Source of the DNA: Vibrio tetraodonis
Lineage (GTDB): Bacteria; Pseudomonadota; Gammaproteobacteria; Enterobacterales; Vibrionaceae
Direction: 5' to 3'
Length of the DNA: 64,000 nucleotides
Assembly: GCF_003350295.1 (NCBI RefSeq)
Contig: NZ_QLYY01000014.1
Location: 62,001 to 126,000 of the forward strand
In this document: positions 18,463-27,385 of the stretch, piece by piece
Layout: each line of letters starts with the position of its first letter
Position numbering within the stretch: position 1 is the stretch's first letter
Made by a program: the position numbers and the translations under genes
Notes under the pieces: model-generated
The model's database searches: none
Seen by the model: only the letters and a program-made list of their open reading frames with translations
Told to the model about the DNA's origin: nothing

Positions 18463-21029
18463 TGTCATTTTTAACTCGGCGAAGGACCAAAAAGCGTCTT
18501 GCCACTTTATTAACGCGTTCGATTTTTCTTACCATAGCGGTTTTATCCTTGGTGGTCGTATTACAGAATTACCAAGTAAATCGACAAGTGGTCTCTCAAG
18601 AAGTGGCTCGATCTAAGCTTCAAACCCAAAGTTTGGTTCAGCAAATTTTAAATTTTAGACTCGAAGCCCTTGAAATACAGCAAGATAGTTATAGTCGTAA
18701 TGGCTCACTGGTCGATGCCTTTATCGCAAAGGATACAAATCGACTCGCTCGATTTTTTAATGGTATTGATCAAGCGACTCCAGAGTTAGCCCCTGATTTT
18801 CGTTTTATTACAGAGCAATCCCAAATAGTTTGGGATGATGCGAATTATCAGTTTTATGGCCTATCAACGGAACAGCTATCGCACATAAGCCAAGACATGA
18901 CGACAGGGGGTAGTTGGCATTTGTCCCAAACACCTTCATTACTGGGTACCCGTTATCTTATGGTACGTCGTGTTCCTATTATCAATATGGCGTCTGGAGA
19001 GGTATTGGGTTACTTACATATTGCGGTCGTATTGAACAACAACTTTTCTCTTATGAGTGCGGTGTTGAGAGGCAGTAATGCTGATCAAGTATTGCTTGCT
19101 GTGGGATCAGAAGTTATCGCATCAAGCACGAAAGATATCGATTTAAGTCATATCGAATGGTTGGAAGAGTCAGCAGTGGATTTTACTGCGAGTCAATATA
19201 TGGTTTCGAAAACTGATTTGACAATCAGTGATGTTCCAACGTTTTTGTCTATCTATACCATCCAGGATAACAAACCCATTGTTATTATGGTGCGCAGCCA
19301 CTATATGTGGGTTGCAGTGGCTGTTGTACTCCTTTTCTTGATCGCAGTATATGGCCGTTTATGGCTCGGTAAGCGAGTCTCAAAAGAACTGTTGAAGCTG
19401 ATGAAATATACAGAAAGTTCAGTCGAAACGAAAGGAATGACTCGATTTCTTGGCTCACACATCGAAGAGTTTGACCAAATAGGTTCCTCTTTTGAGCTAT
19501 CTTTCCAACGATTTCATGAGCAAGAGAAACAATTTGCGGACTTATTTAACTTCTCGCTATCGCCAATGACGCTGTGGAATGCTCAAGGACAGTTATTAAG
19601 AAGTAATCCAGCCGCTGAAAGAAGCTTTTTGGTCAATAACGAGTCAGAGAATGGCGATTATCATTTACTAATTGAAAAGCTTGGCCCTCACATACGCTTA
19701 TGTGCAAAAGGTGCGGCATTAAAAGGCATTAACATATCAATAAGAGACAAAACATATCGGTGGAACCTGTCACCCATATTCATAGATAAGGGAGTAAATA
19801 ACGTTTTGGCTCAAGGGCAAGATGTGACAAGCTTTGTTGAAGCTGAGGTTCAAAGTCTTGCTGCAAGGAGAGAAGCGGAAGAGACGGCAAAAGCAAGGTC
19901 TGAATTTTTGGCCAAGATGAGTCATGAACTGAGAACTCCCTTGAACGGTATTTTAGGCGTTTCGCAGTTACTAAAAGGAAAGTTATCAGATACTCAAGAT
20001 GTTGAGCACCTTGATGTACTGTGTAATAGTGGTGAACACTTATTGGCAGTACTCAATGATATTTTAGACTTTTCAAAAATAGAACAAGGTAAGTTTCAAA
20101 TCCAGTCTGTAGATTTCCGACTTGTGGAATTGGTCAGTGCCGTAGAAAAAATATACACACCATTGTGTGAAGAAAAAGGCGTTAGTTTTGAAGTCGTTAC
20201 TAATCTTAGCAATGAGACTTTTGCCCATAGTGATCAAGTAAGGCTTAATCAGATTTTGTTCAACCTTGTGAGTAATGCTATCAAATTTACACACAGGGGC
20301 AGTGTAACAGTATCAATAATGTGTCGTAAGCAACCGACAGGGTACTATTTGAATGTCGGTGTAGAAGACACAGGAATTGGTATAGAACAAGAGCGGATAA
20401 CCCATATTTTTGAACCATTTGTTCAAGCTGAATCGACCACCACACGAGAATATGGAGGTAGTGGTCTCGGGCTTGCTATTGTTCATAGTCTAGTGGAAAT
20501 GTTGAACGGTGAAATAGAAATAGAGAGTACTATCGGCAGAGGTACGCATTTACTGCTATCCATACCCATTGAACTCGTTGAATCTGCAGAGCAAGTGGAA
20601 ACCAATACCTTGGTTGAACCAGCGAGTTTATTTGAGCGACCGCTAAATGTGCTTTTGGTCGAAGATAATCATACTAATGCGTTCATTGCTAAGGCTTTTT
20701 GTGAAAAGTATGGCATGGACGTAATATGGGTCCAAGATGGTTATAATGCGATCGAAAAGCTCAAACAACAGAACGACATTGACCTAATTCTTATGGATAA
20801 TCAATTGCCCAATTTGGGTGGGATTGAAACGACCAAAATAATTCGTGACGATATGATGTTGGATACGCCAATCTTCGCTTGTACTGCCGATGGTATGCAA
20901 GATACCAAGCGTGCCTTCCTAAATGCAGGCGCTGATTATGTTATCATTAAGCCAATCAAAGAACTCGCTTTGAATCAAGCGTTTATTCATTATAAAGAAA
21001 ATCACTTAAGTAAGAATAAAGACTTGTAA
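18462..21029 (+). CDS. luxQ: Hybrid sensor kinase/phosphatase LuxQ
   Basis: An 855-residue inner-membrane hybrid kinase that reads LuxP and feeds the quorum-sensing phosphorelay. Order: TM1 (about 20-40), periplasmic sensor domain (about 41-275), TM2 (about 277-300), a linker with a PAS-like segment, a histidine-kinase core with the phospho-accepting His488 in AKMSHELRTPLNG, the N box (LFNLVSNAIKF), G boxes (EDTGIGI, GGSGLGLAI), and a receiver domain with Asp779 in LILMDNQLP. The phosphotransfer protein LuxU and the regulator LuxO are not in this window. Translation is probably coupled to luxP through the TAATG overlap. Confidence 0.98.
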
Positions 21030-21046
21030 TAGATGGATAATTGAAG

Positions 21047-21086
21047 CATAAGCCCAATAAAGCACTATTGGGCTTATGTGTTTTTT
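21047..21086 (+). terminator. Rho-independent terminator after luxPQ
   Basis: A perfect 13-bp stem (CATAAGCCCAATA / TATTGGGCTTATG) with a six-base loop, then TGTTTTTTG. It ends just before the convergent glpD. Confidence 0.92.
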
Positions 21087-21088
21087 GT

Positions 21089-22621
21089 TCAAGCACAGTA
21101 TTTATTTTTCTCGTGCTCGTGGCTTTCTAGGTAATTAGAGATTGCAAGATAACATTCATCATCACACAGCAAATGCAGCTTACTGCGGCGCTTAAGAACA
21201 TCGTCAACGCCGACTGCGAGTTCCTGTTTAACGAGATAATCAATCTCTTTTTGATAGATACCTGGGGCAAACATTATGCCTAAATCTTGTTTTGTTTTGA
21301 CACCACTGAGTAATCGATTCACTCGGCTGCCATATGACTGAATCCAACGTGAACGTGTATCAGCGTCAACAAATGGAATATTAGCAGCGAGTTGGGATTG
21401 CATAGCTGGCCACGAGAAGTTCTCCCCTCCGGGTAAAGGAGTGTCTTTCGTCCATGGTTTGTTGAGGTTAAAATATGGAGATAGTTGCTTCATCGCTGAT
21501 TCAGCTAGCTTTCTATATGTTGTTAGTTTACCACCAAAAATTGACAATAGTGGCGCTTGGTTTTCTTGGTGATCTAAAGAAAGCGTGTAATCGCGAGTAA
21601 TCGCTTGAGGTGAATCTGACTCGTCATCGCAAAGTGGACGAACACCACTAAAGTCAGAAATAATGTCATCCAATGTTAATTGTTTACGGAAGTGGCTGTT
21701 GGTGACCTTGAGCAAATATTGTTTTTCATCATCACTTATCGATACGTTTCTGGGATCTCCGTGGTACTCAACGTCAGTCGTTCCTATGATTGAAAACCGA
21801 CCCAAATAAGGAATCACAAAAACGATACGATGATCTTCATTTTGCATAATGTACGCCTGTTCTTCATCGTGAACTTTGGGTACGATAATGTGCGATCCTT
21901 TTATTAACCGAATACCATAAGGTGAGTTTAACTCAGCATTTTCAGTAAGGAAGTCTTTCACCCATGGTCCGGTAGCATTAACTAAAGCTTTCGATCTTCT
22001 AATAAGTGTTTGCCCTGAACGAAGATCATGTATTTCTACATGCCAAACACCGTTCTCCCGTCTTGCTTTGGTCACTTGGCAATAATTACTTACTTCGGCT
22101 CCTAGCTCACGGGCTTGGATAATGTTGAGCACCACAAGCCTTGCATCATCAACCCAGCAATCTGAGTATTCGAATCCAATACTCAGCTCAGGCTGCATAA
22201 CGCTTTGGTTATCGAGCGCAATCTTTTTACTCCCTGGTAGAGATGTACGCTTTCCTAGGTGATCATAGAGGAAAAGGCCTGCTCGAATCATCCAAGCGGC
22301 GCGTAAAAAAGGGCGATGAGGTAATCTAAATCTCATTGGGAAAGCGATATGTGGCGCTTTTGCAAGTAGAACTTCTCGTTCTGCTAAGGATTCACTGACT
22401 AGGCGAAACTCATAGTGTTCTAGATACCTCAAACCTCCATGGATTAGCTTTGAACTTGCAGAGGAGGTGGCTCCAGCAAAGTCTTGGGCTTCATACAGTC
22501 CAACTTTGAGGCCCCGTCCTGCGGCATCGACCGCTATCCCAGCGCCATTTATTCCTCCACCTACAACAATGATATCCAGTAGTTCCTGTTCTTCTTGGTC
22601 ACTTAAGCAACTATTATTCAT
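21089..22621 (-). CDS. glpD: Aerobic glycerol-3-phosphate dehydrogenase
   Basis: A 510-residue FAD enzyme that oxidises glycerol 3-phosphate to dihydroxyacetone phosphate and passes electrons to the quinone pool at the inner membrane. The N-terminal FAD-binding motif is IIVVGGGINGAGIAVDAAGRG, followed by SSASSKLIHGGLRYLE, FVIPYLGRFSIIGTTDVEY and the C-terminal GGKLTTYRKLAE. It completes the pathway begun by GlpF and GlpK, 7 kb away, with luxPQ and others in between. A palindrome like that upstream of glpF lies 16-30 bases before the start. Confidence 0.98.
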   Translation of the reverse strand: MNNSCLSDQEEQELLDIIVVGGGINGAGIAVDAAGRGLKVGLYEAQDFAGATSSASSKLIHGGLRYLEHYEFRLVSESLAEREVLLAKAPHIAFPMRFRLPHRPFLRAAWMIRAGLFLYDHLGKRTSLPGSKKIALDNQSVMQPELSIGFEYSDCWVDDARLVVLNIIQARELGAEVSNYCQVTKARRENGVWHVEIHDLRSGQTLIRRSKALVNATGPWVKDFLTENAELNSPYGIRLIKGSHIIVPKVHDEEQAYIMQNEDHRIVFVIPYLGRFSIIGTTDVEYHGDPRNVSISDDEKQYLLKVTNSHFRKQLTLDDIISDFSGVRPLCDDESDSPQAITRDYTLSLDHQENQAPLLSIFGGKLTTYRKLAESAMKQLSPYFNLNKPWTKDTPLPGGENFSWPAMQSQLAANIPFVDADTRSRWIQSYGSRVNRLLSGVKTKQDLGIMFAPGIYQKEIDYLVKQELAVGVDDVLKRRSKLHLLCDDECYLAISNYLESHEHEKNKYCA

Positions 22622-22637
22622 AAAACCGCCATAGCAA

Positions 22638-22651
22638 AATGTTCGTTCGAG
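22638..22651 (-). promoter_or_regulatory. Candidate GlpR operator at glpD
   Basis: On the minus strand the bases read CTCGAACGAACATT, close to TTCGAACGCTCATT upstream of glpF. It includes a full E. coli-type half-site (CGAACAT). It lies just upstream of the glpD start codon, where a repressor would block transcription. A further CGAACGTTAAAT at 22754-22765 may be a second half-site. Confidence 0.48.
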
Positions 22652-22927
22652 CGTTTAATTTTCGTTATTTAATCATATTGTAGCTTTATTTGTTAGTGTT
22701 TGTCTGACCAAACCCGATCAAGATCATTAAATTAATCATGATTCGAAAATAAATCGAACGTTAAATGTTGTTCTATGAAACAAAAGGGGATGAAAAACTA
22801 GCAGTATGAACTATTTTTATGGATGACTTTTTACCGCAGTCTTTAACTGCTAGCCAATGACGTTAGTCGTTCTACAAATTGGTTCTTTCTTATATCGGAG
22901 AAGGAAAGATAGTTTTAGACTATCATC

Positions 22928-22958
22928 ATCATGCGCCAATTTTGTATTGGCGCATGAT
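22928..22958 (-). terminator. Hairpin downstream of HMG-CoA reductase gene
   Basis: A perfect 13-bp stem (ATCATGCGCCAAT / ATTGGCGCATGAT) with a five-base loop lies 22 bp past the stop of the minus-strand HMG-CoA reductase gene. A T run is lacking, but position and strength fit a transcript end. The rest of 22622-22980 is the glpD promoter region and shows no gene. Confidence 0.6.
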
Positions 22959-22980
22959 GAGTTGGTCGAGAGGAGAGCAT

Positions 22981-24240
22981 TTATCTTGCCAGTTTTTGGT
23001 GTGCCTTCGAGAAGTGACCAGCACAAAATGCTCCAACAATGGATAGTTCGCCAGCCAAGCAGAGGCCAGCGGTGACTTCGGCGAGCGCTTTTGATTTTCC
23101 AGTGCCATGTAATCTCATGATTTCTAGACATGCTCTTTGACTTGGTAGATGCGTGCCACCACCTACAGTGCCGACCATGATGTTAGGTAAAGTAACACAA
23201 GCATATAAACCGCCATCCATATTTATTTCCATACGCGTGATGCCAATCGCGGACTCAGCTACGCAGGCTATATCTTGCCCACATGCAGTATAAAGAGCAG
23301 CAAGTGCATTAGCATAATGAGCATTAACGCCAATTCCGCCACTAAGTGAGGCGCCTGTTGTCGTCATTTGACCGAACTTAACCATTTTTTCTGGTGTGGT
23401 ATGTAGATACTTCTCTATTAGATCTTTAGATAGGTTTATTTCAGCAGAGACCTTTTTACCCCTGACATGCTTTAGTGTGCAAGTATTGGGCTTTTTATCA
23501 CCCGATAAGTTGCCATCAAGAAAAGCTTCTCGAGCTTTGATTGGTGAATGTGCACATATGTAGTTAAACACCTCATTGGTTGCTATCGTAACCATGTTTT
23601 GACCTGAGGCATCACCTGTATGAAACTCAAAGATAAGGTATACTCGGTTACCCTCTATATTTACACTTACATCATTCAACTGACCATGTGCAGTTGTCGA
23701 TTCAGCAATCTTCTTACATTGTTCATACTGCGTTACAACCCAGGCCACAAATTGTCCTGCCTTAGCTAGGCTATGAAATTCAAACACTGGTGTTCGTGTC
23801 ACGCCTTCGTTGAGCAATATCGCACTCGCACCACCGCCAGATGTAATGAGTTGGGCTCCACGATTGTATGATGCAACTAATGCTGCTTCAGTGGTGGCAA
23901 GTGGGATCAAATAATCGCCATGAGCATGCAGGCCATTAATGCGAAGAGGGCCTGCGACTCCGACAGGAACTTTTACTGTGCCGATAAAGTGTTCAATGTT
24001 TTTGTTATACGTATCAGACAGACTTCTTGTGGTTGGATCGAGTAAGTGCTGTTGTTCTGTCATGTCAGATAAAACGCTCCAGCGCTTATCCAAGTTTTTT
24101 GCGGAGATATATGGACTCTGCGTTAGCGACTGCTCGATTGGAGCTGAGCTAGGCAAAAGCCTACTCTCCAGAGTAGCTGAACATAATTCCGTGTTGAAGT
24201 TTGACGCTCTGTCATGACTAGACAAGTTGAGTTTGGGCAT
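22981..24240 (-). CDS. Hydroxymethylglutaryl-CoA reductase
   Basis: A 419-residue enzyme that reduces HMG-CoA to mevalonate with NAD(P)H. Marks seen: VPVGVAGPLRING, the catalytic Glu in TTEAALVASYNRG, the GDASGQNMVT coenzyme-binding region, the catalytic Lys in SGDKKPN, GQDIACVAESA, and the C-terminal catalytic His in GHFSKAHQK. Overall it resembles class I (eukaryote/archaea-like) catalytic domains more than the class II mvaA type, though this needs a tree. There is no HMG-CoA synthase or mevalonate kinase in the window. It stands alone on the minus strand. Confidence 0.93.
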   Translation of the reverse strand: MPKLNLSSHDRASNFNTELCSATLESRLLPSSAPIEQSLTQSPYISAKNLDKRWSVLSDMTEQQHLLDPTTRSLSDTYNKNIEHFIGTVKVPVGVAGPLRINGLHAHGDYLIPLATTEAALVASYNRGAQLITSGGGASAILLNEGVTRTPVFEFHSLAKAGQFVAWVVTQYEQCKKIAESTTAHGQLNDVSVNIEGNRVYLIFEFHTGDASGQNMVTIATNEVFNYICAHSPIKAREAFLDGNLSGDKKPNTCTLKHVRGKKVSAEINLSKDLIEKYLHTTPEKMVKFGQMTTTGASLSGGIGVNAHYANALAALYTACGQDIACVAESAIGITRMEINMDGGLYACVTLPNIMVGTVGGGTHLPSQRACLEIMRLHGTGKSKALAEVTAGLCLAGELSIVGAFCAGHFSKAHQKLAR

Positions 24241-24328
24241 GGTGATGAAAAAAATAGTGTTGTCGGGCGATTCTAGCGTCTGTTACGAGGAAGACAACAT
24301 TTATTCTTTAATGAGAAGTAAATTTAAC

Positions 24329-24607
24329 CTAAACATGAATATCAAGCAACGTACCGATCATTTCTTGGTCTCTCTGTAATACATTGGTACCAATACGACT
24401 ATACTGCTCTGCTTGAGTCAGCTTGACCATTGGTTCTATCTGATAGGTTTCAGGCGGCTTGAATTCCACCTCATTGAACTGGTAGGAGTTATCTTTATCG
24501 ATAGGGTTGGTTGCTTTGGGTTGGTATATTTCGCGCGCAGCTTCCTCTGCCATTTTAGATGACTGCTCGATTAGCTGATAGCCGGGTTGCACCGCAGATA
24601 CTGCCAT
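24329..24607 (-). CDS. Small hypothetical protein
   Basis: A 92-residue soluble protein without a recognised domain. The ATG at 24607 is preceded by AGGGGGTG at a good distance; a GTG two codons upstream (24613) is less likely because it would lie within that ribosome site. The C-terminal part has a motif GTNVLQRDQEMIGTLLDIHV that looks amphipathic. It sits between HMG-CoA reductase and another small gene, all on the minus strand. Confidence 0.65.
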   Translation of the reverse strand: MAVSAVQPGYQLIEQSSKMAEEAAREIYQPKATNPIDKDNSYQFNEVEFKPPETYQIEPMVKLTQAEQYSRIGTNVLQRDQEMIGTLLDIHV

Positions 24608-24665
24608 AATCACCCCCTATACCTAGTTAAAGCCTACTGTAGATTTGCTTTTTTAGCAAGTTATG

Positions 24666-24827
24666 CTATCGAAACAAGCTCGCTATAAGTCTTTGCTCTT
24701 CATCAGTTAGTAGAGCGTTTTTAGGCTCTGATAAGGTTTGAGATATCTCAGTTTTTAGTGTTCTTAGCTGACAGGGTGTCATATTTTTTATTTGTTTTTT
24801 AAGAACTTCAAACTGCTCTGAATTCAT
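24666..24827 (-). CDS. Small hypothetical protein, about 53 residues
   Basis: A short helical protein: MNSEQFEVLKKQIKNMTP, then ...QLRTLKTEIS..., ending LLTDEEQRLIASLF. The start at 24827 has a GGAGG site nine bases upstream. An in-frame ATG at 24890 with AAGGTGAG upstream would add 21 residues (74 in all), so the start is undecided. The N-terminal pattern resembles the helix that opens some IS1595-type transposases, but the protein is far too short to be one. No function assigned. Confidence 0.55.
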   Translation of the reverse strand: MNSEQFEVLKKQIKNMTPCQLRTLKTEISQTLSEPKNALLTDEEQRLIASLFR

Positions 24828-25036
24828 GTTGGGCTGCCTCCGAATCAAATCAATTTTCTCATTCGAATAGCAAGAGATGTCTCCTTTCATCGTCTCACCT
24901 TGTTACAAGATTTAAGATCCCATCTTATGTAGAATTGCTGCATATATGTCCGAAAAATGTCAGATGGGTTTTATATTTCTGTGAATTATGCCATATAAAT
25001 AAACGATAAAGATAACTTAATTGTCATTAAAGTGAC

Positions 25037-27193
25037 TCAGTTTTTTGCACGAATTACGAATTTTTTAGCTAAAGAGTGCAGCTCAGGAAGCATTCGGTAT
25101 ATGAGGTAGAGTTGTTCTAATACCATTTTCACTTCGCTGTTATCTTGATCTCGCCATTCCTCTAGTCGACTTTTCAGATCAAGATCAATATTATTACATT
25201 GAGAATCATAGTGTTCCGAGCCATCGAGCAACTTAGTCAATATTTCCAAGTGATGATGGATAACTTTATGTGCGTCTAAAATAAGTTTGTGGGTCCCCGC
25301 TTCACTGATGCGTGTTCTATGGGCACCAAGAGCAGAGGAGTAGCTCAATAAAGCGTGACTTAGTGTCAAGAAACGGAAGCTTTCGTCTGTGGCAGCGCGA
25401 TATCGCCCCGGTTCTATCAGCATTGAACTTATGGCATTGCTTAGCTTTGCATCGTGGTTGTGAGCCTTACGCCTTGCTATTCGATAAGGCAAACTATCTC
25501 TCTTTCCGATTCGATATTGACCTATGATTTGTGCAAGGTACTCTTGGTTGGCTTGAATGGTTTCAGCCATGACTTTATGCAGTCTTTTTGACTGCCAATC
25601 TGGTAAGATGAAAGTGATGGATAATACCGCTAGCGCGCACCCAATCAGGGTATCAGTTAATCTTGGAATAACTATCGCATAGCCGTCGCCGTGTTGATGA
25701 AAGCAAAATAGAACTAAAATTGTGATAAAGCTTGTGGCATATCCATAGTTTGCAAGTCGCAGCATAAAAAAAGCGACGCCCGAGACCACAATCAGGAGTA
25801 GTTGGCTTTCTTGCGAAGGGAGCAGAATAAGTAAAGGTACACCTACCAACAGACCAAGTATGGTACCAGCCACTCTAGCAACCAGTTTATTACGAGTTGC
25901 ACTATAGTTGGGTTGGCAGACAAATAATGTTGTCATCAGTATCCAATACCCTTGTTCAACATGTGTCATCTGAATTAGACAATATCCCACCGTTAGTGCC
26001 AAAGACATCCTCACTGCATGGCGGAATAACATCGAATCGAGTGAAAAATGTGATATGACTCGTTGCCAGCCCTCTTTCAGGCTATGAGCTTCCGTGTCAT
26101 CGAGTTCGGTTGTGTCGAGTATACCTGCGTTTGAAGTACAGATATTACTGAGTTGCTTTTCAACGGTGGCAAGATTATTAAAGAGATAGTTAAGCTGGTT
26201 AATCAATGATTTCTTGTCACTCTTTGTTTCTGTTTTTAGGTGTTCCAGTGAGCAAACTAATTCATCGAGCGCAAGTAACGATTGACCAGTATGAATATAT
26301 ACCTTACCTAGCTGGATTGACTTCGCTACTTGTTTACATGCTTGTGCTTGTGTTTCGAGTAGGTGCTTGAATCTAAAAAGTATGTCTGAACGACCAAACT
26401 GCTCGCATAACTCTTGATAGCGATAGTGGCTTGAACTGATGCGTTCATGGATGTCTTGAGCAAGGAAGTAAATGTTGAGAAATTCATCACTAGACGATTG
26501 AACATGGTCCCGTTTAGACCTGTTTAATAAGGTTGTTTTACATTGGTTCAAAGCAGTTACTGTTGCTGCGTTGAGTGCCGCTTGTTTTATTCTATAGGGT
26601 TGGGGATCGAGACCAGTAACAGGGTGAAAGAGTTGGCTACGTGATTCTAGGTAGTTCGCGAGATGAATAAAAACGTTAGCTAAACTTTGTTGAACAGGTT
26701 GGTGGGGCCATAATGCTGACCAAGTTATCGATAATATGAAATACCAAATAGAGCCTGAAAGCAGCCAGATAGGTTGTTGCCAGAGATTGGAGCTTTGTTC
26801 AGCACCCAACATTGTGTATATGGCGACGAGTAGTGAACCGAATGCAATACTTGCATAGCTAGCACTGATTGCGCCAAGCATGATGAATCCGAAAGTAGAA
26901 ATACATAGCCCTATCGCAAACAAAATAGGCATAGAAAAAAGCAGTTCGATAGAAAACGACGCAATGGAGAAGCAAACTAATGTAATAAACGTAGCTTTGA
27001 TACGGCCTAAGACACTTTCATCTGTTTCTGATAGTGCGGCTGCGATAACACCTAATATTAATGGAATAACAGAAGTGTCGATCGAATAAAACCAGCTGAC
27101 GCTAACTACACCGACCAAAGCGACCAGAATCAGCAAGCCGTAATTGATGGTTTTGTTTACCCAGTAGAGGTGAAGTTGACTTAAAAGTTGCAC
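25037..27193 (-). CDS. yccS: YccS/YhfK-family (FUSC-type) inner-membrane protein
   Basis: A 718-residue integral membrane protein, matching YccS in length (about 717). Two blocks of hydrophobic segments, at about residues 15-160 and 395-515, flank a long soluble region. The second block contains ALTVGYCLIQMTHVEQGYWI, VCQPNYSATRNKLVARVAGTILG and ITILVLFCFHQHGDGYAIVIPRLTDTLIG, typical of fusaric-acid-resistance-like (FUSC) proteins. The family is often assumed to export aromatic compounds; the substrate of YccS is not known. Divergent from helD. Confidence 0.9.
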   Translation of the reverse strand: MQLLSQLHLYWVNKTINYGLLILVALVGVVSVSWFYSIDTSVIPLILGVIAAALSETDESVLGRIKATFITLVCFSIASFSIELLFSMPILFAIGLCISTFGFIMLGAISASYASIAFGSLLVAIYTMLGAEQSSNLWQQPIWLLSGSIWYFILSITWSALWPHQPVQQSLANVFIHLANYLESRSQLFHPVTGLDPQPYRIKQAALNAATVTALNQCKTTLLNRSKRDHVQSSSDEFLNIYFLAQDIHERISSSHYRYQELCEQFGRSDILFRFKHLLETQAQACKQVAKSIQLGKVYIHTGQSLLALDELVCSLEHLKTETKSDKKSLINQLNYLFNNLATVEKQLSNICTSNAGILDTTELDDTEAHSLKEGWQRVISHFSLDSMLFRHAVRMSLALTVGYCLIQMTHVEQGYWILMTTLFVCQPNYSATRNKLVARVAGTILGLLVGVPLLILLPSQESQLLLIVVSGVAFFMLRLANYGYATSFITILVLFCFHQHGDGYAIVIPRLTDTLIGCALAVLSITFILPDWQSKRLHKVMAETIQANQEYLAQIIGQYRIGKRDSLPYRIARRKAHNHDAKLSNAISSMLIEPGRYRAATDESFRFLTLSHALLSYSSALGAHRTRISEAGTHKLILDAHKVIHHHLEILTKLLDGSEHYDSQCNNIDLDLKSRLEEWRDQDNSEVKMVLEQLYLIYRMLPELHSLAKKFVIRAKN

Positions 27194-27354
27194 AGTGATT
27201 GCTTTTCGTTCTCTTTAATGTTCATATTAACTAATAATACATGTTAAATTTATGATGTAGATAAGGAAAAATGCTTATTTTCGAGAAATTAACTCGACGT
27301 CGATAGTTATCCATCGACAAGATCTTTTCACTCAATGCACTGGTTACGTTATTA

Positions 27355-27363
27355 TGTGGATAA
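27355..27363 (-). promoter_or_regulatory. DnaA-box consensus in the helD/yccS intergenic region
   Basis: TGTGGATAA, the complement of the perfect DnaA box TTATCCACA, lies 23 bases before the helD start. A second close match, TTATCCATC, lies at 27308-27316 in the opposite orientation. Two 9-mers in 190 bp could be chance, but the position next to a helicase gene makes replication-linked control plausible. Confidence 0.35.
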
Positions 27364-27385
27364 CTAGACCTGAGGAAATGTAAAC

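Noticed and set aside
22857-23075. 72-codon plus-strand frame at the end of the HMG-CoA reductase gene
   Set aside because: It reads through a 13-bp hairpin and the antisense of a conserved enzyme; no ribosome site.
24666-24827. IS1595-type transposase fragment
   Set aside because: Only the opening helix pattern is similar. The gene has its own start, ribosome site and stop and no inverted repeats flank it.
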